From the NCBI RefSeq assembly GCF_023715505.1, contig NZ_JAMBOH010000001.1, forward strand, positions 62,001 through 126,000: a DNA stretch of 64,000 nucleotides. The letters run 5' to 3'. Of the stretch, positions 55,120 to 64,000 are shown one piece after another. The notes beneath the pieces were generated by a model that was not told where the DNA came from, did not search any database, and saw only the letters and a program-made list of their open reading frames with translations. The DNA comes from Neobacillus cucumis (GTDB lineage: Bacteria > Bacillota > Bacilli > Bacillales_B > DSM-18226). The translations under genes were made by a program, and so were the position numbers. The first letter of the stretch is position 1. Every line of letters starts with the position of its first letter.

Positions 55120-56196
55120 TTATAAGCGGTTATTTGTTTTTAGTAAGGGAGGTATAGATAATTCTTTAAGTTTTATTCCGATCTGCTCGGCTGCATCCAT
55201 AGGATTTTCAGTAAATATATCAATAAACTCACCAATATAATCTTGTCTTGCATGGTCGTAACGCGGATCATAATAGTGTTCAAGTAAAATCATGATCATG
55301 TCTCGATAATTTTTTTCTTGGAGTGTTTCAATTAATCTTTTCCTAATCTCGATATCCTTTACCCGTTTTAAAACCTTTTCGATTCCTAACGATATTTTTT
55401 CGTCATACCAAGGTTCCTGTTCATAAGGCAGTACGTACTCAGAAACAAGAAGCTTTACCCTTTGTTCAAGTGGTGAATGAATATAAATATTTAAGCCTTT
55501 AAATTTAACATCCATTAATTTCTCTGGTTGAACAGCCTTTCCGATTCGCTTACTTTCTGCCTCAACAAGAAAATAATTGCTCCCATAGATTTCGTTAAGT
55601 CCCTTGAATAACAGTGAATCAAATGTCTTTTGATTATGACCTTCTCCAAGTCCAATTGTGCCAAATATGGAGCCGCGATGGCCAGCCATTTCTTCCAAAT
55701 CAAGTACAGGATAACCCTTTTTCTTTAGAATTTTTAGAACCTCTGTTTTTCCTACTCCTGTCATCCCATGGAGCACAACGGTTTTTTCCGGTATCATTGT
55801 CGGTATTTGTTCAAGGATATGATGACGATAGGCTTTATACCCTCCTAAAAGGCGCCATGCATAAATGCCGGCAAACTCTAAGAAGGTTACAACAGCTTTA
55901 CTACGCATCCCTCCACGCCAGCAATGGATCACTAACTCCCCATCCGTTTGATATGATTTAATTTTATTTAAAAGGTCAGGAATCTTGGGAGAAACAAATT
56001 CCATCGCCTGCCATTTGGCCGCTGCTTGTCCTTCATGCTTATAAATCGTACCAATAACTTGACGTTCTTCATCCGTGAATAATGGTATGTTGATGGCGTC
56101 AGGAATTGCCCCATCTGCAAACTCAATCGGTGAACGTATGTCAATGATGACTGGGTCCTTTAGGGTTAATAATTCTTCAACAGTTATTTCCTTCAT
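55120..56196 (-). CDS. mnmH: tRNA 2-selenouridine synthase (SelU/YbbB)
   Basis: 358 residues. N-terminal rhodanese domain with the catalytic Cys in VIHCWRGGMRSKAV near residue 92, then a P-loop domain with HGMTGVGKTEV near 145. MnmH replaces the sulfur of (m)nm5s2U34 in tRNA-Lys, -Glu and -Gln by selenium, using selenophosphate from SelD. Both hallmark regions are intact and length matches. A small hairpin (about 56231-56250) precedes it. Its presence implies an active selenium pathway in this organism. Confidence 0.9.
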   Translation of the reverse strand: MKEITVEELLTLKDPVIIDIRSPIEFADGAIPDAINIPLFTDEERQVIGTIYKHEGQAAAKWQAMEFVSPKIPDLLNKIKSYQTDGELVIHCWRGGMRSKAVVTFLEFAGIYAWRLLGGYKAYRHHILEQIPTMIPEKTVVLHGMTGVGKTEVLKILKKKGYPVLDLEEMAGHRGSIFGTIGLGEGHNQKTFDSLLFKGLNEIYGSNYFLVEAESKRIGKAVQPEKLMDVKFKGLNIYIHSPLEQRVKLLVSEYVLPYEQEPWYDEKISLGIEKVLKRVKDIEIRKRLIETLQEKNYRDMIMILLEHYYDPRYDHARQDYIGEFIDIFTENPMDAAEQIGIKLKELSIPPLLKTNNRL

Positions 56197-56379
56197 CTAT
56201 ATTACGCCCCTTTAAAAAACGAACAAAAACTTCCACTTCTGGAAGTTTCAAAATAACAAATGCATCATAAAAAGTTTTTTTCTTATCATGATATATACCT
56301 ATTATAAAGAAGTTTACCCATGCTATCAAGAAATTCAAAAATCATGTCAAGATTTAACACTTTCACAATTAACTGAATG

Positions 56380-56420
56380 TTAAAAAGGGTCTATTCTGAA
56401 AACAGAGCAGACCCTTTCGT
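56380..56420 (-). terminator. Terminator of the trp operon
   Basis: Minus strand AAAGGGTCTGCTCTG, 4-base loop, CAGAATAGACCCTTT with a small internal mismatch, then TTT. Confidence 0.8.
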
Positions 56421-56423
56421 TTA

Positions 56424-57206
56424 TCAGACGTTTGATTTCTGTATACTAACAGACATTAAATCTTCCATCTCACTAAGTAGATTTTGTTCAAATAGGTCCA
56501 CTATTTTACTCCCTACTATAACGCCGTCACTATATTTGGATATTTCTTGAATTTGCTCTTTACTTGAAATACCGAACCCTGCCATAACAGGGATCTTACT
56601 CACTTCTTTAACTGATTTTAAAAAGTTGGTTAATTCGGCATCATACTCATTTCTTACCCCGGTGATTCCTTTAACAGTTACCGTATATAGAAAACCTTTT
56701 CCCTTACTTGAAATTGTTTGAATTCTTTCGAATGGTGTTGTCAGGGTCACTAACCGGATTAATTCCACTTCGGCTGCTTCAAGTTCCGGTACAATAATCT
56801 CTTCCTCTTCAATTGGCAGGTCAGGAATGATGCAGCCATCCACCCCGGCATTCCGAATGTCGCGGACAAACTCAGCTATCCCGTACGAATAAATTGGATT
56901 TAAATAAGTCATAAGTATAATTGGGATTGATACTACCTTTCTAGCCTTTTCAATTTCTTGAACAATCCCTCTTAAGGTGGTGCCATTAGCAAGAGCCCTT
57001 AGGCCAGCCCGTTGGATCGTCGGCCCATCTGCTACAGGATCAGAAAAGGGAACCCCAACTTCGACCGCAGTAGCCCCGAATTTTTCAAGTAAAGCCAGTC
57101 TGTCAACAAGCGTTTCTAAACCTCCATCCCCTGCCATTATGTAAGGAACAAAGGCTTTCTTATGAGTTTCTTTTAATGCCGCAAATGTTTTTTCAATTCG
57201 ATTCAT
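56424..57206 (-). CDS. trpA: Tryptophan synthase alpha chain
   Basis: 260 residues, TIM barrel cleaving indole-3-glycerol phosphate. Catalytic Glu lies in ATAVEVGVPFSDPVADGPTI and Asp in GCIIPDLPIEEE; phosphate loop GFGISSKEQI. ATG 57206 follows GGGAGGAAC and comes one base after the trpB stop. Last gene of the operon. Confidence 0.93.
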   Translation of the reverse strand: MNRIEKTFAALKETHKKAFVPYIMAGDGGLETLVDRLALLEKFGATAVEVGVPFSDPVADGPTIQRAGLRALANGTTLRGIVQEIEKARKVVSIPIILMTYLNPIYSYGIAEFVRDIRNAGVDGCIIPDLPIEEEEIIVPELEAAEVELIRLVTLTTPFERIQTISSKGKGFLYTVTVKGITGVRNEYDAELTNFLKSVKEVSKIPVMAGFGISSKEQIQEISKYSDGVIVGSKIVDLFEQNLLSEMEDLMSVSIQKSNV

Positions 57207-57207
57207 G

Positions 57208-58407
57208 TTAGTTCCTCCCCTCAAGTCTTGCTTTTACTGCATCTACATCCTTATCTCCACGACCGGATAAACAAACGACGATATTTTCATTGTCTTTCAT
57301 TTCAGCTGCAAGCTTGATAGCGTAGGCAACCGCATGAGAACTCTCTAGCGCAGGAATAATCCCTTCCAGTTTTGATAAAAGTTGAAAAGCATCAAGTGCC
57401 TCTTGATCGGTAATCGATACATAATTAGCCCGGCCGCTGTCTTTTAAGTAGCTGTGTTCAGGACCTACTCCCGGATAATCAAGTCCTGCCGAAATGGAAT
57501 GGGCCTCTTGAATTTGACCATCTTCATTTTGCAATAGATACATTAATGAACCATGGAGAACCCCTGGTTTCCCTTTTGTTAAGGACGCAGCATGGAACTC
57601 AGTTTCCACACCCTGCCCTGCAGCTTCGACCCCATATAAACGAACTTCCTTATCCTCAATAAATGGATAAAACATTCCGATTGCATTACTACCGCCTCCG
57701 ATACAAGCAACAACAGCTTCAGGCAGACGGCCTTCGCGCGCAAGAAATTGTTCTCTCGTCTCCTTGCCGATGACACTTTGAAAATCTCTCACCATCATTG
57801 GAAATGGATGCGGCCCCATAGCTGAACCAAGTAAATAGTGTGTATCATCCACATTGGTCACCCAATACCTTAATGCTTCATTGACAGCATCCTTAAGAGT
57901 GGCACTGCCTGATGACACGCCCACAACCTTGGCACCGAGTAATTCCATCCGGAAGACATTTAACGCCTGTCGTTTTATATCTTCCTCACCCATAAAAATA
58001 ATACAATCGAGATTTAATAATGCACAAACCGTTGCTGTTGCGACACCATGCTGACCTGCTCCTGTTTCGGCAACGATTCTTCTTTTCCCCATACGTACAG
58101 CAAGCAATGCTTGACCTATCGCATTATTTATTTTATGGGCACCCGTATGGTTCAAATCTTCTCTTTTTAGGTAAATATTTGCCCCGCCCGCATGTTTGGA
58201 CAAGTTTTCCGCAAAATATAATGGTGTCTCTCTACCAACATACTCACTCGCTAATCTAGTAATCTCAGCATGAAAAGCAGGATCCTTTTTTGCCTCTTCA
58301 TAAGCCTCATTTAATTCAATTACCGCCTTCATCAGTGTTTCCGGTACAAATCTTCCTCCAAATATTCCGAAATGGCCTTTTTCATTCGGCAATGTATAAG
58401 TGCTCAT
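57208..58407 (-). CDS. trpB: Tryptophan synthase beta chain
   Basis: 399 residues, PLP enzyme joining indole and serine. PLP-binding Lys is in [17 protein letters not shown] near residue 90; phosphate-binding GGGSNAIG near 235. ATG 58407 follows GGAGG; overlaps trpF by 26 bases. Standard TrpB1 size. Confidence 0.94.
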   Translation of the reverse strand: MSTYTLPNEKGHFGIFGGRFVPETLMKAVIELNEAYEEAKKDPAFHAEITRLASEYVGRETPLYFAENLSKHAGGANIYLKREDLNHTGAHKINNAIGQALLAVRMGKRRIVAETGAGQHGVATATVCALLNLDCIIFMGEEDIKRQALNVFRMELLGAKVVGVSSGSATLKDAVNEALRYWVTNVDDTHYLLGSAMGPHPFPMMVRDFQSVIGKETREQFLAREGRLPEAVVACIGGGSNAIGMFYPFIEDKEVRLYGVEAAGQGVETEFHAASLTKGKPGVLHGSLMYLLQNEDGQIQEAHSISAGLDYPGVGPEHSYLKDSGRANYVSITDQEALDAFQLLSKLEGIIPALESSHAVAYAIKLAAEMKDNENIVVCLSGRGDKDVDAVKARLEGRN

Positions 58408-59035
58408 TTTGTTTTCCTCCAATTGGTATAGTTTTCACCTTTTCAATAAATGCTTTTATTTTCACAAGATCTTTTACTCCATTTGTTTCAACGCCAGAGC
58501 TTACATCGACCATATAAGGGTTAATGATCTGTACGGCCTCAGTGATATTTTCAAGATGTAATCCCCCGGCAAGAATGATTTTTTTTCCTTTCAAACATAA
58601 AGTGTTAACTTGCCTCCAATCAAACGATGTTCCATTTCCGCCCCGATATTTTCCTTTTGGTCCATCGAGCAAAATATAATCGGCTGGGAATTGAACAATC
58701 CCTTCTAAGGCTTCATTATCCTCAAAGCTGATCGCTTTTACAATCGCTAGCGGAAGCGATTGAGAAAAGGCAGCGGACTCCTCACCATGAAGTTGAATAT
58801 GGGTTAAACCAACTAGAGACGCAATCCTTTCAATCTCTTCCTTCGTTTCATTAACAAAAACACCAATTTTCATAACATTTGCTGGTAAGCAAGAAACGAT
58901 TTCTTGTGCTTTATCTGGTGTTACCTTCCTCTTACTTTCTGCAAATACTAAACCGATGGCATCTGCGCCATACTCCACAGCTTTAAGCGCGGTCTGGCTA
59001 TCCATGAGTCCACAGATTTTTACCTTAATGTTCAT
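58382..59035 (-). CDS. trpF: Phosphoribosylanthranilate isomerase
   Basis: 217 residues, TIM barrel. Catalytic Cys in VKICGLMD near residue 8, Asp in [14 protein letters not shown] near 130, phosphate site [14 protein letters not shown]. Overlaps trpC by 11 bases and trpB by 26, so translation is coupled. Confidence 0.92.
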   Translation of the reverse strand: MNIKVKICGLMDSQTALKAVEYGADAIGLVFAESKRKVTPDKAQEIVSCLPANVMKIGVFVNETKEEIERIASLVGLTHIQLHGEESAAFSQSLPLAIVKAISFEDNEALEGIVQFPADYILLDGPKGKYRGGNGTSFDWRQVNTLCLKGKKIILAGGLHLENITEAVQIINPYMVDVSSGVETNGVKDLVKIKAFIEKVKTIPIGGKQNEHLYIAE

Positions 59036-59822
59036 TTATAACACCCTCTTGAAGTGGTAGTCTGAGATTAGAGAAGGATTTTTCAATATCCTGACTCACC
59101 ATTAAGGCCTCTCCTACTAAAATTCCATTTGCACCCGCATTTCGAACCCTATCAGCATCCTGCTCAGTATGGATTCCACTTTCACTTATTAAATAAGCTC
59201 CTGATTTTTTTACAATCGACGCTAATTGTTCGGTTACTTCTAATGAAACTTTAAATGTCTTTAAGTCACGGTTATTGACACCAATTAACTTTGCTCCTGT
59301 TTTAAGCGCTTTTTCTAATTCATTTTTGTTATGGACCTCTACAAGCACTTCCAAGCCTTTTGATTTCGCGTAATGAAAGAGCTCAGCCAAACTGCTTTCT
59401 TCTAACGCTGCAACGATTAGCAATATGATGTCAGCCCCATTGGCAGCTGCAACATCAATCTGTAATGGGCTAATAATAAAATCCTTACATAAAATTGGCA
59501 GGTTTACTGCTTTACGGACTGCTTTCAAGTCGGCAAAAGAGCCTTGAAAAAAGGTGGAATCCGTTAATACAGAAATGGCAGAGGCTCCTGATTTCTCATA
59601 AATTGCGGCCTGTACTTCCGGTTCCACTCCATTATTGATTAATCCCTTTGATGGAGATGCTCGTTTATATTCGGCAATGATAGAAAGTTCCTTAGCTGTT
59701 TGCAGTTTTTCTAAAAAGGATCTTTTTGGATAAGCTGTTTGATGAATGATTTCTGTCCTTTCTTGAAGCAGCTGGACCTCTTTTTTCTTCTGTTCAATGA
59801 TCCGGTCAAGAATGGTTTCCAC
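59025..59822 (-). CDS. trpC: Indole-3-glycerol phosphate synthase
   Basis: 265 residues, TIM barrel. Catalytic Lys in IIAEYKRASPSKG near residue 53 and ILCKDFIIS near 112, Glu in LVEVHNKNEL near 161, IGVNNRDLKTF and ISESGIH. Abuts the trpD stop directly. Confidence 0.93.
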   Translation of the reverse strand: METILDRIIEQKKKEVQLLQERTEIIHQTAYPKRSFLEKLQTAKELSIIAEYKRASPSKGLINNGVEPEVQAAIYEKSGASAISVLTDSTFFQGSFADLKAVRKAVNLPILCKDFIISPLQIDVAAANGADIILLIVAALEESSLAELFHYAKSKGLEVLVEVHNKNELEKALKTGAKLIGVNNRDLKTFKVSLEVTEQLASIVKKSGAYLISESGIHTEQDADRVRNAGANGILVGEALMVSQDIEKSFSNLRLPLQEGVINEH

Positions 59823-60848
59823 TTAAATCGCCTCTTTCTGGCCTAATTTAGATTTTTCGATAAGAGTTGTCAGTTTTGCATATGCCGCACCTGAATCGAT
59901 TATTTCCTTGGCTACATCAATACCTTCAATAATGGAACTAGCTTTTCCAGCTGTATAAATACCCATTCCAGCATTTAATAATACTGTATCACGAGGGGCA
60001 CCTTTTTCCCCTTTTAGTACTTTTAATAAGATTTCCCCATTTTCTTTTGAATCCCCGCCCTTTATCTGGCTGTTATCATATTGCGGGAGATTAACGTCTT
60101 CAGGTGTAAATATATGACTAGTAATTTTTCCATCCTCCAAAAGGGTATAATGATTTTCTCCCTGAAGAGAAGCTTCATCCATAAAACCAGCACCATTTAT
60201 GACAACCGCCCTTTTACGCCCTAATCTTTTGAGTACTTCTGCAAATACATTTAATAAATCCCTGCGATTAACGCCTAACAATTGATAATCGAGTTCAATT
60301 GGATTGGTTAATGGGCCAATATAATTAAAGACCGTGGGAATTTTCAATTCTTTGCGTACTGTCATCACTTTCTTTAATTTTGGATGAACATGTGGAGCGA
60401 ATAAAAAGGCGATCCCGATTTCATGAAGTATTTCTTCCGTCCTTTCAGAGGGTAAATTTAGATTAACTCCCAGATACTCAAGGACATCTGCACTTCCTGT
60501 TTTACTTGAGATGCTTCTATTGCCGTGCTTAGCGACTGGAATTCCTGCACCAGCAATAACAAAGGCTGAAGTTGTACTAACATTAAAGCTTGATGAACCG
60601 TCTCCGCCAGTCCCGCAGTTATCCAGAACATTCGGAAATTTCTGCTTAAAGCTAAGGGTATTACCCTTCATAGCCCGAACAATTCCAGCGATTTCGTCAA
60701 CTGTTTCACCCTTAGACTTTAACCCCATTAAAAAGGCGGCAATTTCAGATTCAGAAACTTCTTCTCCTAAGATAAAATCAACTGCTTCTTGCATTTGCTC
60801 TTCAGAAAAGGATCGCTGCTCAGCTAATTGAAGTAGATAGTTTTTCAT
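59823..60848 (-). CDS. trpD: Anthranilate phosphoribosyltransferase
   Basis: 341 residues. PRPP-binding DNCGTGGDGSSSFNVSTTSA near residue 77 and KHGNRSISSKTGSADVLE near 107 are intact. Overlaps trpG by 29 bases. Confidence 0.93.
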   Translation of the reverse strand: MKNYLLQLAEQRSFSEEQMQEAVDFILGEEVSESEIAAFLMGLKSKGETVDEIAGIVRAMKGNTLSFKQKFPNVLDNCGTGGDGSSSFNVSTTSAFVIAGAGIPVAKHGNRSISSKTGSADVLEYLGVNLNLPSERTEEILHEIGIAFLFAPHVHPKLKKVMTVRKELKIPTVFNYIGPLTNPIELDYQLLGVNRRDLLNVFAEVLKRLGRKRAVVINGAGFMDEASLQGENHYTLLEDGKITSHIFTPEDVNLPQYDNSQIKGGDSKENGEILLKVLKGEKGAPRDTVLLNAGMGIYTAGKASSIIEGIDVAKEIIDSGAAYAKLTTLIEKSKLGQKEAI

Positions 60849-61431
60849 TTTCCCTCGTCCCTTCTATTTCGATTAAAAAGTTTTTTAACATTTGTTTTCC
60901 ATCCGGAGTTCCAATTGATTCCGGATGAAATTGCAGCCCGTAAACCGGATATTTCTTATGTTTTATCGCCATAATTTCATGGTCATCGTTCGAATGAGCA
61001 ATGCACTCCAACTCCTCTGAGAGATTACTTTTTTCTAACGTCAACGAATGATAACGCATTACCTCTAATGGAGTACTTAGGTTTGCAAATACTTCATTAC
61101 CATGATGTGTGATGAAGGAAGTTTTCCCATGTTTAATGTGATGAGCCCGCCGCACTTCACTTCCAAAGGCTGCGCCAATTGCTTGATGACCAAGACATAT
61201 ACCTAGTAAAGGAATGGTCTTATGGAAAGTTTGGATTAATTTTATACAAATACCGGCATCCTCAGGCCGGCCAGGCCCAGGTGATAAAATAATCGCTTTC
61301 GGGTTCAAATTTTGAATTTGTTCCATACTCAGCTGATTATTCCGATAAACAACAACCTCCTCACCCAGTTCCCCTAGGTATTGATAAAGATTAAAGGTAA
61401 ACGAATCAAAATTATCAATTAATAAAATCAT
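60820..61431 (-). CDS. trpG: Anthranilate synthase component II (glutamine amidotransferase)
   Basis: 203 residues. DNFDSFTFNLYQYLGELG at the N terminus, nucleophile Cys in LLGICLGHQAIG near residue 79, catalytic HPES near 170. It supplies ammonia to TrpE and perhaps also to PabB. Unlike B. subtilis, where the shared PabA/TrpG lies in the folate operon, the gene sits inside the trp operon. Overlaps trpE by 4 bases. Confidence 0.92.
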   Translation of the reverse strand: MILLIDNFDSFTFNLYQYLGELGEEVVVYRNNQLSMEQIQNLNPKAIILSPGPGRPEDAGICIKLIQTFHKTIPLLGICLGHQAIGAAFGSEVRRAHHIKHGKTSFITHHGNEVFANLSTPLEVMRYHSLTLEKSNLSEELECIAHSNDDHEIMAIKHKKYPVYGLQFHPESIGTPDGKQMLKNFLIEIEGTRENEKLSTSIS

Positions 61432-62816
61432 TTTTCACCCTCCAAAAAGGATCTCAACTTGTTTAGTGTTTCCTCATATTCAGACTCTGGATTTGAATCG
61501 TGAACAATACCTGCACCTGCTTGAATAATTGCCTCACCGTCTTTGATGATCATGGTACGAATCGCCAAGGCGAAATCCATATTTCCGTTTACTGACACAT
61601 AGCCAACTGCTCCGGAATAAAGACCGCGCTTTGATTTTTCTAACGTATTTATAATTTCCATTGCCCTAACTTTTGGGGCACCAGAAACCGTCCCTGCTGG
61701 CAGACAGGCAGCCAAGGCATCTAATGCGTTTTTTTCCGGATGGAGCTTTCCGCTGACCTCCGATACTAAGTGGATAACATGGCGGAATTTTTCTACCGAC
61801 ATATACTTCTCGATTTGAACCGTTCCAAATTCACAAACTTTGCCTAGATCGTTTCTTCCAAGGTCCACAAGCATTCGATGTTCGGCTAGCTCTTTTTCAT
61901 CGTTAAGTAATTCCTGCCCAATCCGTTCATCCTCTTCAGCAGTTGTTCCTCTTCGCTTTGTACCTGCAATCGGGTTTGAGATTACGGTATTGCCGCGTGT
62001 TTTAATTAAGCTTTCTGGCGACGAGCCAATGACGGTATATTCATCAAAGTCGATATAAAACATATACGGTGTTGGATTGGTGCTTCGATGTTTCCGATAA
62101 AGTGATAACGGTGTACCTTGAAATGATGATTTCATACGTCTTGAAAGGACTACTTGAAAAATATCGCCTGCAAGGATATGCTCTTTTGCGGTTTCAACAT
62201 TTTTAATAAACGCTTCTTTTGTTGTATCCGATTCAAAACCGCTAAAAGTATAAGGTTCCTCTTCGTAATAATAATTTGGCTTTTTTAATTCTTCTATCCT
62301 TTGCATTACTCGTTTTTCAATTATCGCTGTACTACTACTTTCTGATAATGGAATACCGCAAATTTTTACTTTTTCTTGCAGATGATCAAAAACAATCACG
62401 TCTTCAAAAAACATAAGATGCACATCAGGCATTTCCAAGCCATTTGGATATTCCTCACCAATTACTTCAAACTCTCTAATGATGTCGTAGCCGACATACC
62501 CCACTGCGCCTCCTATAAAAGGAAAATCACATTCGTCAAATATCCCGTCAGGTAATAGCCTCTTCATAACCTCTAAAGGGTTTCCATTCAATTTACGCTT
62601 TGCACCATCGCGATAAATAATTTCATTTATTTCGCCTCTGGAAATGAGTTCAAAGGCAGGATCTGCCCCAATAAATGAGTACCTCCCCGAGTCATTGTAT
62701 TTATGAGAGCTTTCCAATAAGAATTTCTTTGTTCCGCTTATCTTTTGTAAGATCGAGATGGGCGTTAATGTATCTCCTTTGATTTCCTGTATTATACATT
62801 GATTCATTGTCTTCAT
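61428..62816 (-). CDS. trpE: Anthranilate synthase component I
   Basis: 462 residues. N-terminal LLESSHKYNDSGRYSFIG provides the tryptophan feedback site; chorismate-binding motifs include GDIFQVVLSRRM, SNPIAGTKRRGTTAEEDE and PAGTVSGAPKVRAMEII. First gene of trpEGDCFBA. ATG 62816 follows AGGGG. Transcription passes two T-boxes first. Confidence 0.94.
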   Translation of the reverse strand: MKTMNQCIIQEIKGDTLTPISILQKISGTKKFLLESSHKYNDSGRYSFIGADPAFELISRGEINEIIYRDGAKRKLNGNPLEVMKRLLPDGIFDECDFPFIGGAVGYVGYDIIREFEVIGEEYPNGLEMPDVHLMFFEDVIVFDHLQEKVKICGIPLSESSSTAIIEKRVMQRIEELKKPNYYYEEEPYTFSGFESDTTKEAFIKNVETAKEHILAGDIFQVVLSRRMKSSFQGTPLSLYRKHRSTNPTPYMFYIDFDEYTVIGSSPESLIKTRGNTVISNPIAGTKRRGTTAEEDERIGQELLNDEKELAEHRMLVDLGRNDLGKVCEFGTVQIEKYMSVEKFRHVIHLVSEVSGKLHPEKNALDALAACLPAGTVSGAPKVRAMEIINTLEKSKRGLYSGAVGYVSVNGNMDFALAIRTMIIKDGEAIIQAGAGIVHDSNPESEYEETLNKLRSFLEGEK

Positions 62817-62841
62817 GTCACAACCCCTTTTCGAAAATAAA

Positions 62842-63118
62842 AAAATCGTCCTCTATATGCGCAAATAGATTGCGCATATAGAGGACGATTCTAAGACCGT
62901 GGTGCCACCTCTCTTTGGAACAGATCAAGTTCTGCTCCCTCATTCAGATACAGAACATATTCTGTCCGATATCCTATCCTTTTAACGGGGGAAACCGGGC
63001 GTCCCTACTAAAGTTCAAGACACCTCTCACAAGTCCATTCCACAAATTCATTCATATCGGGCTCGCACCTTCCCCGACTCTCTGGAAAGAATTAATTTTG
63101 TGTACTACTCTTGCTCAA
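62842..63118 (-). promoter_or_regulatory. Tryptophan T-box riboswitch 2 (proximal)
   Basis: On the minus strand: start GAGCAAGAGTAGTA, specifier loop GGAATGGACTTGTG with UGG (Trp) codon, T-box sequence GAGGTGGCACCACGG (62897-62911) and a terminator with a perfect 20-bp stem (62846-62892) that begins CGTCCTCTATATGCGC, followed by seven U. Uncharged tRNA-Trp would pair with the T-box and stop terminator formation. Confidence 0.9.
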
Positions 63119-63144
63119 CGAGTTAATTATTCTAATTAATAATA

Positions 63145-63415
63145 CAAAAGGGCCTTCCATCCAAAAAGGACGGAAGACCCGTGGTGCCACCTTCATTAGC
63201 TAAAATTAGCTCACTCAACCGATATCGAAGCTAAAGCTTGAATATCTGTCTCTTGTAACGATGAGATCTTCGCCAAAGCCTACTGCCTATATGGGTTCGG
63301 TTTGGAGGCTCGGAAGTCCATTCGCTTAAACGTCTACACTGATTTACACCAACCATCAGCTCTCTTAAGAATCCGTAAAAGTTACTACTCTTCGTCAACA
63401 CCTATATGATTTACT
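63145..63415 (-). promoter_or_regulatory. Tryptophan T-box riboswitch 1 (distal)
   Basis: On the minus strand: ACGAAGAGTAGTA at the base of stem I, GAGAGCTGATGGTTGGTG, specifier loop GCGAATGGACTTCCGAG with UGG, T-box GAAGGTGGCACCACGGG (63178-63194) and terminator GGTCTTCCGTCC/GGATGGAAGGCC followed by UUUU (63148-63180). Independent of the second T-box. Confidence 0.9.
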
Positions 63416-63427
63416 TTATTGATTATT

Positions 63428-63456
63428 ATACTATCCAACTTCACTAATAATGTCAA
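63428..63456 (-). promoter_or_regulatory. Promoter of the trp operon
   Basis: Minus strand TTGACA (63451-63456), 17 bases, TAGTAT (63428-63433). Transcription starts near 63422, giving a leader of about 600 bases. Confidence 0.8.
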
Positions 63457-63670
63457 GAGATTATTTTTCAAAAAATTAAAAATTGAATATTAATATTCTC
63501 TTCTGAGATTATTCGCTCCTATTTCAATGTTTTAATTCTCCACTTCCAATTAAAGGATACCCTAAACTTGTTTTTTTTCAATTGTATTAGCCAATATTAA
63601 CATTAGCAAGCAAGCATGTCTCTTCGGCGTGGTATGTTAGAGCATAAAATGAAGGCGGGATAGAAGATTC

Positions 63671-64000
63671 ATGGAACATATTGAACGATTAAGCCAAAAC
63701 CAAAAGGCAGCAAAGAAAAAACATTCGGCGGCTGGTCAAAAAAAACAAAGTGAAATTGCCAAACAAAAGTGGGCAATCGTCTCGCTGTCTTCCATTCCTT
63801 TAGTGATGACTTTAGGAAATTCAATGTTGATTCCTGTATTACCTTCTATGGAAAAAGAATTAACAATCACCTCATTTCAGACCAGCATGATTATAACGGT
63901 TTATTCAATTGTGGCGATCTTTTTAATTCCAGTAGCCGGCTACATTTCTGACCATATCGGCAGAAAAAAGGTGATTATCCCCAGTCTCATTATTGCAGGA
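63671..64000 (+). CDS. MFS transporter, drug-exporter type, 3' end cut by the window edge
   Basis: First 110 residues. A 45-residue Lys/Gln/Ala-rich cytoplasmic N terminus is followed by helix 1 (WAIVSLSSIPLVMTLGNSML), helix 2, and the MFS motif A in GYISDHIGRKKVI near residue 95. SMLIPVLPSMEKEL recalls DHA1-type drug efflux proteins. The ribosome site before ATG 63671 is weak. Bases 63481-63670 hold no other recognised feature. Confidence 0.78.
   Translation, partial: MEHIERLSQNQKAAKKKHSAAGQKKQSEIAKQKWAIVSLSSIPLVMTLGNSMLIPVLPSMEKELTITSFQTSMIITVYSIVAIFLIPVAGYISDHIGRKKVIIPSLIIAG

Overview
The window comes from the chromosome of a low-GC, endospore-forming member of the Bacillaceae, closest in feel to Bacillus/Neobacillus-type soil bacilli. 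Evidence: strong GGAGG-type ribosome sites with many TTG/GTG starts, T-box regulation, SASP, GerP-like, Sda-like and YhcN-like sporulation genes, an MprF/LTA-type envelope, and many genes with recognisable B. subtilis counterparts. No rRNA, tRNA, CRISPR or prophage is visible. One decayed IS1182-type insertion sequence and four copies of a dispersed intergenic repeat are the only mobile or repetitive DNA.

Layout. 1-2 kb: 3' truncated aspartate kinase III and a CoA-type Nudix hydrolase. 2-8.6 kb: tyrosine/homogentisate catabolism (hpd, fah, hmgA) next to an ABC importer of the TrpXYZ type, probably for an aromatic amino acid. 8.7-21 kb: cation/proton antiporter behind a leader with two tandem terminators, a giant polytopic membrane protein, an HD hydrolase, LTA synthase, small spore proteins, an acyl-CoA dehydrogenase homologue and a Ktr-type K+ channel subunit. 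21-24.5 kb: two NarK nitrate/nitrite carriers, the first fused to a C-terminal PAS domain and the second behind a perfect Fnr box. 24.5-26 kb: the decayed IS, inserted in the loop of a transcription terminator. 27-29.1 kb: formate dehydrogenase whose catalytic residue is encoded by in-frame UGA followed by an E. coli-like SECIS hairpin. 29.5-35.4 kb: PAS histidine kinase, duplicated YhfH-like miniproteins, SplA-like and YdjO-like proteins (the latter with an AUU start), and a Smr-less MutS2 paralogue behind a structured leader. 35.7-46.6 kb: CidAB, SCO1, an ABC-F protein, spore-related genes, a D,D-carboxypeptidase, MprF and a cupredoxin. 46.9-51.9 kb: pflB-pflA, then a MifM-like arrest peptide upstream of yidC2. 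52-56.2 kb: Sda-like inhibitor, an ArlRS-like two-component system preceded by a membrane miniprotein, and the selenouridine tRNA synthase MnmH. 56.4-63.5 kb: complete trpEGDCFBA operon under two tandem tryptophan T-boxes. 63.7 kb onward: start of an MFS exporter.

Two functional themes cross gene boundaries. (1) Selenium: a selenocysteine-type FdhF and MnmH both need selenophosphate, so the genome should also carry selD and the selA/selB/selC machinery outside this window. (2) Anaerobic growth: PflB/PflA make formate, FdhF oxidises it, and NarK carriers with an Fnr site handle nitrate/nitrite. RNA-level control is unusually dense: tandem T-boxes, a MifM-type arrest switch, two attenuator-like leaders and a SECIS element. 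Several apparent single-base frameshifts (fdhF 5' end, the giant membrane protein 5' end) may be real or may be assembly errors.
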